Origin: Desertifilum tharense IPPAS B-1220
GTDB lineage: Bacteria > Cyanobacteriota > Cyanobacteriia > Cyanobacteriales > Desertifilaceae
Assembly (NCBI RefSeq): GCF_001746915.1
Contig: NZ_MJGC01000121.1
Location: 62,001 to 126,000 of the forward strand
DNA length: 64,000 nucleotides
Direction of reading: 5' to 3'
Shown in pieces: positions 35,422 through 45,463 of this stretch. Made by a program: the position numbers and the translations under genes. A model generated the notes under the pieces. That model worked only from the letters and a program-made list of their open reading frames with translations, ran no database searches and had not been told where the DNA came from. Position 1 is the first letter of the stretch. Each line of letters begins with the position of its first letter.

Positions 35422-37467
35422 ATGAACGAAAAAGTAGCCACTGGCGCTAGGAATGTTGCCATTGTTGGGCCGTATTGTAGCGGGAAAACCACCTTAATGG
35501 AAAGCCTGTTATCGGTAACAGGTGCCATTTCTCGCAAAGGCTCAATCAAAGAGGGCAACACCGTTGGAGATAGCTCTCCAGAAGCCAGAGATCGCCAAAT
35601 GAGCGTCGAAATTAGCGTTGGCAGTACCACTTACGAAGACATCAACCTCACCCTTTTAGATTGTCCCGGTTCAGTCGAATTTATCCAAGAAACCTATAAC
35701 GCACTCATTGGCGTTGGGGCAGCCGTCGTCGTTTGCGAAGCCGATCCCGATCGGATCTTAACCCTCGCCCCCTTGTTTAAATTCTTGGATGATTGGGAAA
35801 TTCCCCACCTCGTTTTTATCAACAAAATGGATCGGGTCTGCACGGACGAAACGCGATGCGCTACAAACTTCAACGCCGTCCTCAGTGCCCTGCAAAAAGT
35901 CTCCACTCGCCCCATTATTCCCCACCAATATCCCATCGGCAAAGATAACCAAATTATTGGTTACATCGATTTAGTCAGCGAGCAAGCTTACCACTATCAT
36001 CCCCACGCACCAGCCGATCCGGTTCCCTTACCCGAAGCGCTCAAAGAACAAGAAAAAACAGCCAGAGCGCAAATGCTAGAAACCCTAGCCGACTTTGACG
36101 ACCACTTACTTGAAGAACTCCTCGAAGAAATCGATCCGCCCCAAGAAGAAATCCTTCAAGACATCAAAATGGACTTAGGGGCCGATTTAATTGTCCCCGT
36201 TTTCCTGGGCGTTGCCGAACAAGATTACGGCGTGCGTCCCCTACTTGAGGCGCTGTTGCGAGAAGCCCCCGATCCGAGCGAAACTTCAGAACGTCGCGGC
36301 ATTCAGCAAGATAACGAGGTTCCCATCGCCCAAGTGCTAAAAACCTACTACACCCCCCAAGGCGGTAAACTCTCCTTAGTCCGGGTGTGGCGCGGCGAAC
36401 TCACCGACGGGATAACGCTCAATGGCGTGCGAACGGGCGGTATTTATCGCCTCCTCGGTCAGCAGCAGCAGGCCGTCCAAGTCGCAAAAGTCGGCGAACT
36501 GGTGGCCCTAGCGCGGATGGAAGGCATCAAAACGGGCGATACGCTCACCAGTAATGGCAATACGGTTAAAGCGTTACCCCGCGCTCAAGAATTGCGTCCG
36601 GTTTACGCGATGGCGATCGCACCCGAAAAGCGCAACGATGAAGTGAAACTCACCACCGCCTTAGCCAAACTGCTCGACGAAGACCCCTCCCTGTATTGGG
36701 AACAGCACGGCGACACCCATGAAGTCATCCTTTGGGGTCAAGGCGAAATTCATCTCAAAGTCTCCCTAGACCGCCTGCGCCGCAAGTATAACTTGCCAAT
36801 GGTGACGCACCTACCGCGCATTGCCTACAAAGAAACCATCCGCAAACCCACTGCTTCGATCCACGGTCGTTACAAGCACCAAAGCGGCGGACACGGGCAA
36901 TTTGGCGATGTTTACCTGGATATTCGTCCCCTCTCTCGCGGCGAAGGCTTCAACTTTACCGAAACCATCGTCGGCGGCGTTGTCCCCAAACAATATATTC
37001 CCGGCGTAGAAATGGGCGTGCGAGAATTTCTGCAACAAGGGCCTCTAGGTTTCCCCGTGGTGGATGTGGCGGTGACGTTAACCAACGGTTCTTACCACTC
37101 GGTAGATAGTTCCGAACAAGCCTTTAAACAAGCGGCCCGCCTCGCCATGCAAGAAGGGATGGCGAAATGTCAGCCCACCTTATTAGAACCCATTGCAGCG
37201 ATTGAAGTGATTGCCCCTAATGAGTTTACCTCGAAGGTATTGCAATTGGTGACAGGTCGTCGGGGTCAAATTCTCGGTTACGAACCCGTTGCAGACTGGC
37301 AAGGTTGGGATAAGCTTTCGGCCTATCTTCCCCAAGCGGAAATGCAAGATTTGATTGTTGAGTTACGTTCTCTAACGCTAGGGGTGGGTTTCTTTAATTG
37401 GCAATACGACCACTTACAAGAAGTCCCCGATAAGTTAGCTGAAAAGGTTCTAGCCACCAATAGCTAA
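35422..37467 (+). CDS. EF-G-like translational GTPase (paralogue)
   Basis: The 681-residue protein has the G1 motif GPYCSGKTT at 16-24, G3 DCPGSVEF, G4 INKMD and the domain II-V arrangement of EF-G, ending in a domain IV region YKHQSGGHGQFGDVYLDI and a domain V CQPTLLEPIAAIEVIAPNEFTSKV. The G2 effector and G3 (DCPG versus the usual DTPG) regions differ from canonical FusA, and the protein is slightly shorter; cyanobacteria carry such EF-G-like paralogues next to true fusA elsewhere. It may act in a special elongation, ribosome-recycling or stress role. Followed by a good intrinsic terminator. TAAAGGAGTAA precedes the ATG. Confidence 0.9.
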   Translation: MNEKVATGARNVAIVGPYCSGKTTLMESLLSVTGAISRKGSIKEGNTVGDSSPEARDRQMSVEISVGSTTYEDINLTLLDCPGSVEFIQETYNALIGVGAAVVVCEADPDRILTLAPLFKFLDDWEIPHLVFINKMDRVCTDETRCATNFNAVLSALQKVSTRPIIPHQYPIGKDNQIIGYIDLVSEQAYHYHPHAPADPVPLPEALKEQEKTARAQMLETLADFDDHLLEELLEEIDPPQEEILQDIKMDLGADLIVPVFLGVAEQDYGVRPLLEALLREAPDPSETSERRGIQQDNEVPIAQVLKTYYTPQGGKLSLVRVWRGELTDGITLNGVRTGGIYRLLGQQQQAVQVAKVGELVALARMEGIKTGDTLTSNGNTVKALPRAQELRPVYAMAIAPEKRNDEVKLTTALAKLLDEDPSLYWEQHGDTHEVILWGQGEIHLKVSLDRLRRKYNLPMVTHLPRIAYKETIRKPTASIHGRYKHQSGGHGQFGDVYLDIRPLSRGEGFNFTETIVGGVVPKQYIPGVEMGVREFLQQGPLGFPVVDVAVTLTNGSYHSVDSSEQAFKQAARLAMQEGMAKCQPTLLEPIAAIEVIAPNEFTSKVLQLVTGRRGQILGYEPVADWQGWDKLSAYLPQAEMQDLIVELRSLTLGVGFFNWQYDHLQEVPDKLAEKVLATNS

Positions 37468-37495
37468 TTTTCACCAGTCCTCAGTTGAGGAAAAT

Positions 37496-37532
37496 AGCGA
37501 TTCTCGGAGTTTGGATTCGGGAATCGCTTTTT
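37496..37532 (+). terminator. Rho-independent terminator of the EF-G-like gene
   Basis: AGCGATTC (37496-37503) pairs with GAATCGCT (37521-37528), then TTTTT. It starts 29 nt after the stop codon. The remainder of the gap to 37822 shows nothing else I can name. Confidence 0.72.
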
Positions 37533-37822
37533 ATGGCAATTTTAGCGATCGCTGTACTCAGTAAGGTGAGGACAGGCTGAACTACTCAAAGGATGAGGAT
37601 CGCTCGGTTTTAACTCAGTAGTTTGCTATAACAGTTGGAGCCTGCTTTTTACACTCAACTTCCTCACCACAATGTCATGTTTCGCGCCTAGACTGAAGGC
37701 AATACCCTAGTTGACCCACCTTCCGTTTTCAGCGTCCTGGCTTTGGATGCGAAGAGGTTCGTCGCGTCGCTCCAAGGGCACGGTTGTTGGGCTTTCTATT
37801 GCAATTCAGTCCTTTTAACCCT

Positions 37823-40800
37823 ATGCCTCTTTCAGCAAGCACATTCCCGTCTTTGCCCCCAGAAATTCCCGGCTATACCATCGTTGAGCAACTGTACAGG
37901 GGTTCTCGCACAGCAGTATATCGAGCGGTGCAAACTGTTCAACAACGCCCCACGATCGTTAAGGTGCTGCAACGAGAGTATCCCAGTTTTGGGGAATTAG
38001 TACAGTTTCGCAATCAATATACCATCGCCAAAAATCTTCCCATTCCTGGAATTGTTCAGCCTTTAAGTTTAGAACCGTTTGGGAGCGGCTATGCACTGGT
38101 AATGGATGATTGGGGGGGAATATCGCTGGGAAAATATATCCAGCAGCAGCCATTAGACTTCGCTGAGGTATTAGCGATCGCCATTCAACTGGCCGATATT
38201 CTCCACGCTCTCCACCACCATCGAGTTATCCATAAAGATATCAAACCGGCTAATATCCTCATTCATCCAGAATCTAAACAAGTCAAACTCATTGACTTTA
38301 GTATCGCTTCCTTACTGCCGAAAGAAACTCAAGAGATCCAAAATCCCAACACCCTGGAAGGAACCCTCGCCTATCTTGCGCCCGAACAAACCGGACGGAT
38401 GAATCGCGGTATTGATTATCGGAGCGATTTCTATTCCCTTGGCGTCACGCTCTATCAACTGCTAACCGGAACCTTACCCTATTCATCCGACGATCCGCTA
38501 GAGTTGGTACATTGTCATATTGCCAAAGTTGCGTTACCCATCCATCAGATCGAGCCGGATATCCCGGAAATGGTGGGGAAAATTGTTGCTAAACTGATGG
38601 CCAAAAATGCTGAAGACCGCTATCAAAGCGCCTTGGGTCTCAAGCACGATCTGACAGAATGTTTAACCCAGTGGGAAACAACCGGCGCGATCGCCCCCTT
38701 TATTCTCGCCCAACGAGACTTGAGCGATCGCTTTTTAATCCCAGAAAAACTTTACGGTCGAGAACGCGAAGTCCATACCCTGCTAGAATCCTTTGAGCGG
38801 GTAGCCAGAGGCACCTCAGAATTAATGCTAGTTGCTGGCTTTTCTGGGATTGGCAAAACAGCGGTTGTGAATGAAGTTCATAAGCCGATTGTCAAACAAC
38901 GGGGCTATTTTATTAAAGGCAAATTCGATCAGTTCAACCGGAATATTCCCCTATTTGCCTTTGTCCAAGTCTTCCGCGATTTGATCGGGCAGTTGCTTTG
39001 CGAATCCGATCGACAGCTTGCTCAGTGGAAAGCTCAGATCCTGGCAGCCGTTGGCGAAAGCGGACAAGTGCTGATGGAAGCGATCCCAGAACTCGAACAG
39101 ATTATTGGCCTGCAACCCCCCGCCCCCGAACTTTCTGGCAACGAGGCGCAGAACCGATTTAACCTGCTATTCCAAAAGTTTATTGAAGTCTTTACCACTG
39201 CGGATCATCCCTTGGTGATGTTCTTAGACGATCTCCAGTGGGCGGATTCTGCCTCGCTAGAGTTTCTCAAACTCCTGATCGACGATAGGGGCTATCTATT
39301 AATTTTGGGAGCCTATCGGGATAATGAAGTCTCGCCAGTTCATCCCCTGATCTTAACCGTTGAGGAAATCAAAAAAGCTCAGGTCATTGTCAATACAATC
39401 GCGCTCTCCCCCTTGCAGTTGGAGGATATTAACTGTTTAGTGGCCGATACCTTAAATTGTTCGGCACAACTTGCCCAACCTCTGACTCAGTTAATTGAGC
39501 GCAAAACTCAAGGCAATCCCTTTTTCATCACTCAGTTTTTGAAAGCGTTGCACGGAGAAGGGTATATCGCCTTCAATGGCGATCGCCGTTACTGGGAATG
39601 CGACATGGCTCAAATTTCCCCCCTGGCGCTGACTGATGATGTGGTGGAGTTTATGGCGGTGCAGTTGCAGAAATTGCCACCGGAAACCCTAGAGATCCTC
39701 AAGTTAGCAGCTTGTGTTGGCAATCAATTTGACTTGATAACATTAGCCATCGTTGCCGAACAATCCCCCATCGACACAGCAACGGCATTATGGACAGCTT
39801 TGCAAGAAGGATTTATTCTCCCCACCAATCAGGTCTACAAATTCTTTCACGGCAATCTTTGCGATCGCGCTGAAAGCGAAGAGGTGGTCAATCCAAGCTA
39901 TCGATTCTTGCACGATCGCATCCAGCAGGCTGCTTATTTATTAATTCCAGAAGACTCTCGCAGTTCGATACATTACCAGATGGGTCGGTTGCTCTTAACC
40001 CATTTTCCGGCAACCGCGCAAGAAGAACGGCTGTTTGAAATTGTGGGTCATTTGAATGCTGGCAGCAGCTTGATTCTCAAGGTGACTGAGCGCCTCGATC
40101 TCGCGCAATTAAACCTGATGGCAGGTCGTAAAGCCATCAGTTCGACGGCCTATCAGTCGGCTTTAGGATATTTATCTCAAGGTTTTCATCTCCTCCCCCC
40201 AAATGCCTGGGAGGATTGCTATGAACTCACCTTGGGACTGCACCACAGTTACCTAGAAGGCGCTTATTTAAATGGCAAGTTTGAGGAGCTTGAAGCCTAC
40301 GGTCAAGTCGTACTGGAACGAGCAACCTCAATCTTTGATTGCATCAAGGTTTACGAAGTCCGTATATCGGCATTGCGATCTCAGGGACGCTTTTTAGAAG
40401 CGGTTGAAATGGGTTTGCAAGTCTTGCGACAGTTAGGCGTAGAATTTCCGACTCAGCCAACGGCTGACAATATTACTGCTGCCTATGCTGAATCTCGGCG
40501 AGTTTGGCAAGGGCGCGATCCCATGAGCCTCTTGGATCTCCCGGCGATGCAAGATCCGCAGATTCTAGCAGCCATGCAAATTCTCACTAAACTGATTTCC
40601 TCAGCCTATTGCGGGTTGCCTCCGCTGTTACCGTTGCTGATTTTCAAACAAATAGAACTTTCCGTTCAGTATGGCAATTCTCCGATTTCCGTTTTTTCTT
40701 ATGCTGACTATGGTTTGATTTTGTGTGGAATTTTCAACGAGATTGCCATTGGTCATGAATTTGGTAAACTCGCTCTCGCCCTCCTCGATAAACTGCAAGT

Positions 40801-43243
40801 TTCTTCTTTAAAAAGTAGAGCCTACTTTATTGTTAATGCCTTTATCCGCCATTGGAAAGAACCCTTACATCAGGTAATTCCTTCCTTTTTGGAAGGCTAC
40901 CGCAGCGGTTTAGAGAGCGGCAATTGGGAAGATGTGGCTCTGAGTTTAGAGGCTTACAGCCACTATAAGTTGTGGACAGGTCAAGAACTCAAAAACTTGG
41001 CTGAAGAAATGACGAACTATCGGCAGGCGATCGCGCAAGTCAAACAAGAGTCAGTCTTAAAGCATTACGAAGCGTGCTTGCAGACCCTCCTGAACTTGCT
41101 AGGACAGGCTGAAGTTCCTTACACTCTGCAAGGTTCTGTGTTTGATGAAAATCAAGCACTCCCCTATCTTCAAGCCATCAATGACAAATTGGGGCAATTC
41201 TGCATTTATTTCTACCAGGCTTTACTCTGCTACTGGTTCGAGCAAGATGAACGGATTGCCCAATTAATACCCTTGCTGGAAGAATATAGCGAGGCGGCTA
41301 GCGGTTACTTCTTAGCCCCCACTTGGGTTTTTTACGAGGCGCTGATCCAACTGAGAAACTATGCCCATGCGCGTCCCCAACAGCAGGTTCTCATTTTAGA
41401 GCGCGTGCAAACCGCTCAAGCTAAACTCGAAAGTTGGGCAGTCCATGCCCCATTCAACCATCAGCATCGCTGTCTATTGGTTGCAGCCGAACAATTCCGA
41501 GTCCTGCATCAAAAATCTGAGGCAATTGAATCCTACGATCTGGCGATCGCTCAAGCTCAAGCAAGCGGGTTCCTACCCGAAGAGGCGATCGCGAACGAAC
41601 TAGCTGCCAAGTTCTATCTTGAGTGGGGCAAACTCAAAATTGCCTCTGAGTACCTCCAACAAGCCTATTACTGCTATGCCCGTTGGGGCGCTCAAGCCAA
41701 AGTTGCAGATTTAGAAAGCCGCTATCCCACATTGCTAGCACCCATTTTGCAACAGCAGGGGATCTCATTGTCGGCAACAGAAACGTTGTTTGCCACGCCA
41801 ACCCTAACCCTAACGCCAACGGCTAGCACTAAAGCTTCTTCGTCTAGCAATAGTGTTTTGGCTAATCTTGATTTGGCAACGGTTCTCAAAGCCTCGCAAA
41901 CCCTTTCTAGCGAAATTCAGCTTGATAAGCTCTTAGCTACCCTCCTGCATACGGTCTTAGAAAATGCTGGAGCCGATAAGGGCGCGCTTCTCATGCCTCG
42001 CGAGGGTCGATGGTTTGTAGAAGCTGTCGCTGTTCTCGATCGTCCCGTACAGATTCAAGCGATCGCCTTATCCGATAGCCCAGAGGTTCCGCACAGCTTA
42101 ATTCATACGGTTAAGCGCAACCTAGAGTCGGTCGCCATCATCAATGCCACCACCCATCCCACCCTAGCCCGCGATCCCTATGTGGAACAACATCAACCGA
42201 AGAGTTTGCTGTGCGCCCCCATTCTTCAGCAAGGCAAGTTAGCCGCCATTTTGTATTTAGAAAATCAGGTGGCGGTTGGGGCGTTTACGAGCGATCGCGT
42301 GGAGCTGTTAAAGTTTCTCTGTGCCCAAGCGGCAATTTCCCTCGAAAATGCTCGCCTCTATCAGCAAGCTCAAATCTATACCCAACAGCTTGAACAATCC
42401 CAATTGCAAATCATCCAAAGCGAAAAAATGGCATCTTTGGGAAATTTAGTGGCAGGCGTCGCCCACGAAATCAATAATCCCATTGGATTTCTCAATGGCA
42501 GTCTCGACAACAGTCAAGATTATGTCCAAGACCTCCTCAACCATCTAGAACTCTATCAACAGCACTATCCCAACCCAGTCGCCGCGATCCAAGATAGCGC
42601 TGAGGCGATTGATTTAGAGTTTCTCTCGGAAGACTTACTGAAGTTACTCAATTCTATGAAAGGGGCGATCGATCGAATTGCCAATATCAGCACTAGTCTC
42701 CGCACCTTTTCTCGCGCCGATACCGATCGCAAAGTCGCGGCTAATGTTCATGAAGGTCTAGATAGCACGCTGTTAATTTTGAAGTATCGCCTCAAAGCCA
42801 ACAGTAAGCGCCCTGTTATTGAGGTGATTAAGCACTATGGGGAGTTACCCTCTATTCCCTGCTTTCCCGGTCAGTTAAACCAGGTGTTTATGAATCTTTT
42901 GGCGAATGCAATTGATGCGCTTGATGAGTCTAATTTCGGGCGGAGATTTGCCGACATTCAAGCCGATCCCAATCAAATTATGATTCAAACAACGGTGGAA
43001 GGGAATTTTGTCCAAATTGCGATCGCAGATAATGGCCCTGGTATGGGGGAAGAGGTCAAAAGCCGCATCTTTGACCACCTCTTTACTACCAAAGGGGTTG
43101 GGAAAGGGACGGGGTTAGGATTGGCGATCGCCCAGCAAATTGTAGCGGATAATCATGGTGGCGAACTTACGGTTGAATCGGAGTTAGGTCAAGGATCTCT
43201 ATTTTTGATCCGCCTTCCCATTCAAGAATCGACTAGTGTTTAG
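37823..43243 (+). CDS. Giant Ser/Thr kinase - AAA ATPase - GAF - histidine kinase (HstK-like)
   Basis: The 1806-residue protein is called from ATG 37823; an in-frame TTG 13 codons upstream is less likely. Order: Ser/Thr kinase domain (about 15-285; Lys K47, catalytic HKDIKPAN with D139, APEQTGR), then a STAND/AAA ATPase with Walker A GFSGIGKTA (339-347) and Walker B MFLDDLQWADS, a long helical region (about 600-1340, TPR-like), a GAF domain (about 1350-1510) and a histidine kinase (phospho-His near 1548 in GVAHEINNP; DNGPGMG, GKGTGLGLAI). The activation-loop DFG is DFS (158-160), as in Anabaena HstK-type proteins. No PAS, TM or receiver domain. It is probably cytosolic with a separate response regulator. 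A 70-residue reading frame overlaps its stop. Confidence 0.93.
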   Translation: MPLSASTFPSLPPEIPGYTIVEQLYRGSRTAVYRAVQTVQQRPTIVKVLQREYPSFGELVQFRNQYTIAKNLPIPGIVQPLSLEPFGSGYALVMDDWGGISLGKYIQQQPLDFAEVLAIAIQLADILHALHHHRVIHKDIKPANILIHPESKQVKLIDFSIASLLPKETQEIQNPNTLEGTLAYLAPEQTGRMNRGIDYRSDFYSLGVTLYQLLTGTLPYSSDDPLELVHCHIAKVALPIHQIEPDIPEMVGKIVAKLMAKNAEDRYQSALGLKHDLTECLTQWETTGAIAPFILAQRDLSDRFLIPEKLYGREREVHTLLESFERVARGTSELMLVAGFSGIGKTAVVNEVHKPIVKQRGYFIKGKFDQFNRNIPLFAFVQVFRDLIGQLLCESDRQLAQWKAQILAAVGESGQVLMEAIPELEQIIGLQPPAPELSGNEAQNRFNLLFQKFIEVFTTADHPLVMFLDDLQWADSASLEFLKLLIDDRGYLLILGAYRDNEVSPVHPLILTVEEIKKAQVIVNTIALSPLQLEDINCLVADTLNCSAQLAQPLTQLIERKTQGNPFFITQFLKALHGEGYIAFNGDRRYWECDMAQISPLALTDDVVEFMAVQLQKLPPETLEILKLAACVGNQFDLITLAIVAEQSPIDTATALWTALQEGFILPTNQVYKFFHGNLCDRAESEEVVNPSYRFLHDRIQQAAYLLIPEDSRSSIHYQMGRLLLTHFPATAQEERLFEIVGHLNAGSSLILKVTERLDLAQLNLMAGRKAISSTAYQSALGYLSQGFHLLPPNAWEDCYELTLGLHHSYLEGAYLNGKFEELEAYGQVVLERATSIFDCIKVYEVRISALRSQGRFLEAVEMGLQVLRQLGVEFPTQPTADNITAAYAESRRVWQGRDPMSLLDLPAMQDPQILAAMQILTKLISSAYCGLPPLLPLLIFKQIELSVQYGNSPISVFSYADYGLILCGIFNEIAIGHEFGKLALALLDKLQVSSLKSRAYFIVNAFIRHWKEPLHQVIPSFLEGYRSGLESGNWEDVALSLEAYSHYKLWTGQELKNLAEEMTNYRQAIAQVKQESVLKHYEACLQTLLNLLGQAEVPYTLQGSVFDENQALPYLQAINDKLGQFCIYFYQALLCYWFEQDERIAQLIPLLEEYSEAASGYFLAPTWVFYEALIQLRNYAHARPQQQVLILERVQTAQAKLESWAVHAPFNHQHRCLLVAAEQFRVLHQKSEAIESYDLAIAQAQASGFLPEEAIANELAAKFYLEWGKLKIASEYLQQAYYCYARWGAQAKVADLESRYPTLLAPILQQQGISLSATETLFATPTLTLTPTASTKASSSSNSVLANLDLATVLKASQTLSSEIQLDKLLATLLHTVLENAGADKGALLMPREGRWFVEAVAVLDRPVQIQAIALSDSPEVPHSLIHTVKRNLESVAIINATTHPTLARDPYVEQHQPKSLLCAPILQQGKLAAILYLENQVAVGAFTSDRVELLKFLCAQAAISLENARLYQQAQIYTQQLEQSQLQIIQSEKMASLGNLVAGVAHEINNPIGFLNGSLDNSQDYVQDLLNHLELYQQHYPNPVAAIQDSAEAIDLEFLSEDLLKLLNSMKGAIDRIANISTSLRTFSRADTDRKVAANVHEGLDSTLLILKYRLKANSKRPVIEVIKHYGELPSIPCFPGQLNQVFMNLLANAIDALDESNFGRRFADIQADPNQIMIQTTVEGNFVQIAIADNGPGMGEEVKSRIFDHLFTTKGVGKGTGLGLAIAQQIVADNHGGELTVESELGQGSLFLIRLPIQESTSV

Positions 43244-43448
43244 CAAACCCACTTCTCAATTACTCGGTATAGCCATTGGTTGGATGTATCGCCACCGAGA
43301 CCTCTTATCTTTGGGGTATTCTGGCAAAGATCCGACATTCAGCCAAGCCAAGCAAGTTTTTCTGGAGGAAATGCGGCAACAGACAGGGGAGAATATGACC
43401 GATGAGGTTTTGCTAGAAGCGTTTCAAGAGGCGCTTAATCGCGTTTGA
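43236..43448 (+). CDS. Small protein overlapping the giant kinase stop
   Basis: Predicted 70 residues from GTG 43236, overlapping the kinase stop by 8 bp (a possible translational coupling) in another frame. The sequence is balanced and protein-like: LGIAIGWMYRHRDLLSLGYSGKDPTFSQAKQVFLEEMRQQTGENMTDEVLLEAFQEAL. A later ATG at 43284 (MYRHRDLL) is an alternative start. I recognise no family. If real it may be an accessory to the kinase; evidence is limited to frame and composition. Confidence 0.5.
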   Translation: MFSKPTSQLLGIAIGWMYRHRDLLSLGYSGKDPTFSQAKQVFLEEMRQQTGENMTDEVLLEAFQEALNRV

Positions 43449-43467
43449 TTCCCCATCTTAGCGCTCG

Positions 43468-44406
43468 TTAACTCTCCAACACATAATCGCTGATGGCTTG
43501 CTGTCGGGCGGTTTCGCAGTCAGCGTGAATTTGGGCTTTCAGCGCCTCTAGGGAAGCAAATTTTTGCTCTGGACGTAAAAATGCTTCTAGGTCAACGGTT
43601 AACGTTTGTCCGTATAAGTCGCCCGACCAGTCTAGGAGGTGGACTTCTGTCGTTTGCTGAACGCCATCGACGGTGGGACGGTTGCCAATATTCATGACGC
43701 CTAACTGGGGCTTTTCCCAACCCGTACTGGTGACGCGCACCCTATAAACGCCTTGGCGGGGAAGAAACTTTTCGGGTGGTAGTTGTAAGTTAGCTGTGGG
43801 AAAGCCAATAGTACGGCCGAGTTGCTGCCCTTGAACGACGGTTCCAATTAAGCTGTAGGGACGACCTAGCAGGCGGTTGGCTTGGGCTAAGTCTCCTGCT
43901 GTTAAGGATGTGCGGATTTGAGAACTACTAATGCGTCCTTCTTTACAGGTATGCAGGGGAACGATATGGACTTCAACGTTGTGGGCGGCGGCGATCGCCT
44001 GAAGGTCTGCAACGGTACCTGCCCGCTTTTTCCCAAAGCGAAAATCTTGCCCGACGCTGATCCATTGCGCTTGCAGTTGCTCTAGCAAAATGGTTTCGAC
44101 AAACGCTTCGGGACTCAGTTCGGCCAAAGGACGGTCGAAGGGGAGAGCCACCATTTGGGTAATGCCCATTGCTTCAAGCTGCTGCACTTTCTCTTCAACA
44201 GGAGTCAGCAATAACCGGGACTGACCTGTGAAGAAGGCTTGCGGGTGCGGGTGAAAGGTGACAACGGTTGGATAGACTTCAGCTTGGGTGGCTGCGGCTA
44301 AGGCAGACTGAATCACCTGGCGATGCCCCCGATGAACGCCATCGAAGTTTCCTAGGGCAACCGCAGTGGGAGTAAGAACGGTATCGAGCGAGGAAGTTAA
44401 CCACAC
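43468..44406 (-). CDS. ribF: Bifunctional riboflavin kinase / FAD synthetase RibF
   Basis: The 312-residue protein phosphorylates riboflavin to FMN, then adenylates FMN to FAD. The N-terminal nucleotidyltransferase domain (about 1-185) has GNFDGVHRGHRQVI (adenylyl-transfer HxGH-type motif) and RISSSQIRTSL; the C-terminal riboflavin kinase domain (about 185-305) has GRTIGFPTANLQLP, GVYRVRV and NIGNRPT. The pair of domains and length are standard. It is convergent with the giant kinase and small-protein genes, 19 bp apart. Confidence 0.95.
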   Translation of the reverse strand: MWLTSSLDTVLTPTAVALGNFDGVHRGHRQVIQSALAAATQAEVYPTVVTFHPHPQAFFTGQSRLLLTPVEEKVQQLEAMGITQMVALPFDRPLAELSPEAFVETILLEQLQAQWISVGQDFRFGKKRAGTVADLQAIAAAHNVEVHIVPLHTCKEGRISSSQIRTSLTAGDLAQANRLLGRPYSLIGTVVQGQQLGRTIGFPTANLQLPPEKFLPRQGVYRVRVTSTGWEKPQLGVMNIGNRPTVDGVQQTTEVHLLDWSGDLYGQTLTVDLEAFLRPEQKFASLEALKAQIHADCETARQQAISDYVLES

Positions 44407-44482
44407 GCTTTACATTTTGACACAAATTTCAAGGAAGTTCAGGTTTGGAACCTGAAAAAATAGAGATTGCTTCGCCCAGTCC

Positions 44483-45388
44483 TCACACTTTGGCTTTCGA
44501 GAGGGAATGCTCTGGGTTATGTTCGAGTTCTGAAGGCGGTGAAGCCAGTTGAATTGAGAGTCCTTCTCTCGCCATCAGGCTTTCAGGAAAATGTTGGGCC
44601 ACTTCTTCGCCCACCCGATCAAGAAAGTCGTCGTTATGGAGGGGATCGTGATGGAAGATGGCTAATTTTTTGACATTGGCTGCTTGTGCCACTTTGACGG
44701 CTTCTTGCCAAGTGGAATGACCCCAACCGACTTTACTTCCTTGGGGGGAACTATATTCTTCATCGGTATAGGTGGCGTCATAGATTAACAAATCAGCATC
44801 TTGGGCCAGCTTCAGGACATTTTCATCTAAGCGGCCGGGGTAATGCTCGGTATCGGTGACATAGGCCGCCACATGACCCCGCCAACTGACGCGATAGCCG
44901 ACGGCTTCTCCGGGATGGTTTAAAAGGGCGTTTTCGACTTCAATTTCGCCGATCCGCATCACTTCGCCAACTTGCATGGTGTAAAACTTCAGTTCGGACG
45001 CCATGACTTGTAACGGGACGGGGAAGTTGGGGTGCAGCATTTGATCGTTGAGGCGCTGCTGAATGGTTGCTCCGTTCGGCGATTTTACCCCATGAATGTG
45101 AAAGCGGTTGCCTTTAATAAAGGCTGGAACAAAAAAGGGAAAGCCTTGGATGTGGTCCCAGTGGGAATGGGTAAAAAACATATGCGCGTCCACTGGCATT
45201 TGTGAGAGGAGGTATTGACCGAGAACTCTCAGACCCGTCCCCCCATCAAAGATGAGGCGATCGCCACCCACGCGCATTTCAATACATGAGGTGTTCCCGC
45301 CATAACGAACCGTTTCCGGGCCCGGACAGGGAATACTACCTCGAACGCCCCAGAAGTGAACCGTAAATTGGTTTTGCGTGTTAGACAT
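44483..45388 (-). CDS. MBL-fold metallo-hydrolase
   Basis: The 301-residue protein has the canonical THSHWDH motif (H74, H76, D78, H79), a later HPGEAVGYRV His, AYVTDTEHYPG Asp and FHHDPLH His that complete a binuclear site. Such members hydrolyse phosphodiesters or lactone-like bonds; the sequence resembles cyclic-nucleotide or PQQ-synthesis-type family members but nothing assigns a substrate. It is upstream of ribF on the same strand; the 76-bp gap between them contains a TTCAGGTT/AACCTGAA palindrome. Confidence 0.85.
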   Translation of the reverse strand: MSNTQNQFTVHFWGVRGSIPCPGPETVRYGGNTSCIEMRVGGDRLIFDGGTGLRVLGQYLLSQMPVDAHMFFTHSHWDHIQGFPFFVPAFIKGNRFHIHGVKSPNGATIQQRLNDQMLHPNFPVPLQVMASELKFYTMQVGEVMRIGEIEVENALLNHPGEAVGYRVSWRGHVAAYVTDTEHYPGRLDENVLKLAQDADLLIYDATYTDEEYSSPQGSKVGWGHSTWQEAVKVAQAANVKKLAIFHHDPLHNDDFLDRVGEEVAQHFPESLMAREGLSIQLASPPSELEHNPEHSLSKAKV

Positions 45389-45431
45389 GGGTGTTTACTT
45401 GATTTCACAAATGCGTTGCAAGTCCGAGCCA

Positions 45432-45463
45432 TACGTTCGCGTAGCGTACCGCAGGCGATCGCT
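45432..45463. repeat. Dispersed palindromic motif (GTTCGCGTAGCG type)
   Basis: TACGTTCGCGTAGCGTACC followed by GCAGGCGATCGC is a motif family I recall as scattered through many filamentous cyanobacterial genomes, here in the 285-bp gap before the MBL gene. A related shorter form, ACCGCTACGCGGAAG, is at about 34050. Only one clear copy is in the window, so the assignment is tentative. Confidence 0.35.

Noticed and set aside
44440..44470. TTCAGGTT/AACCTGAA palindrome as terminator
   Set aside because: For the minus-strand MBL transcript the T tract precedes the stem, so it cannot be a standard terminator; left unassigned.
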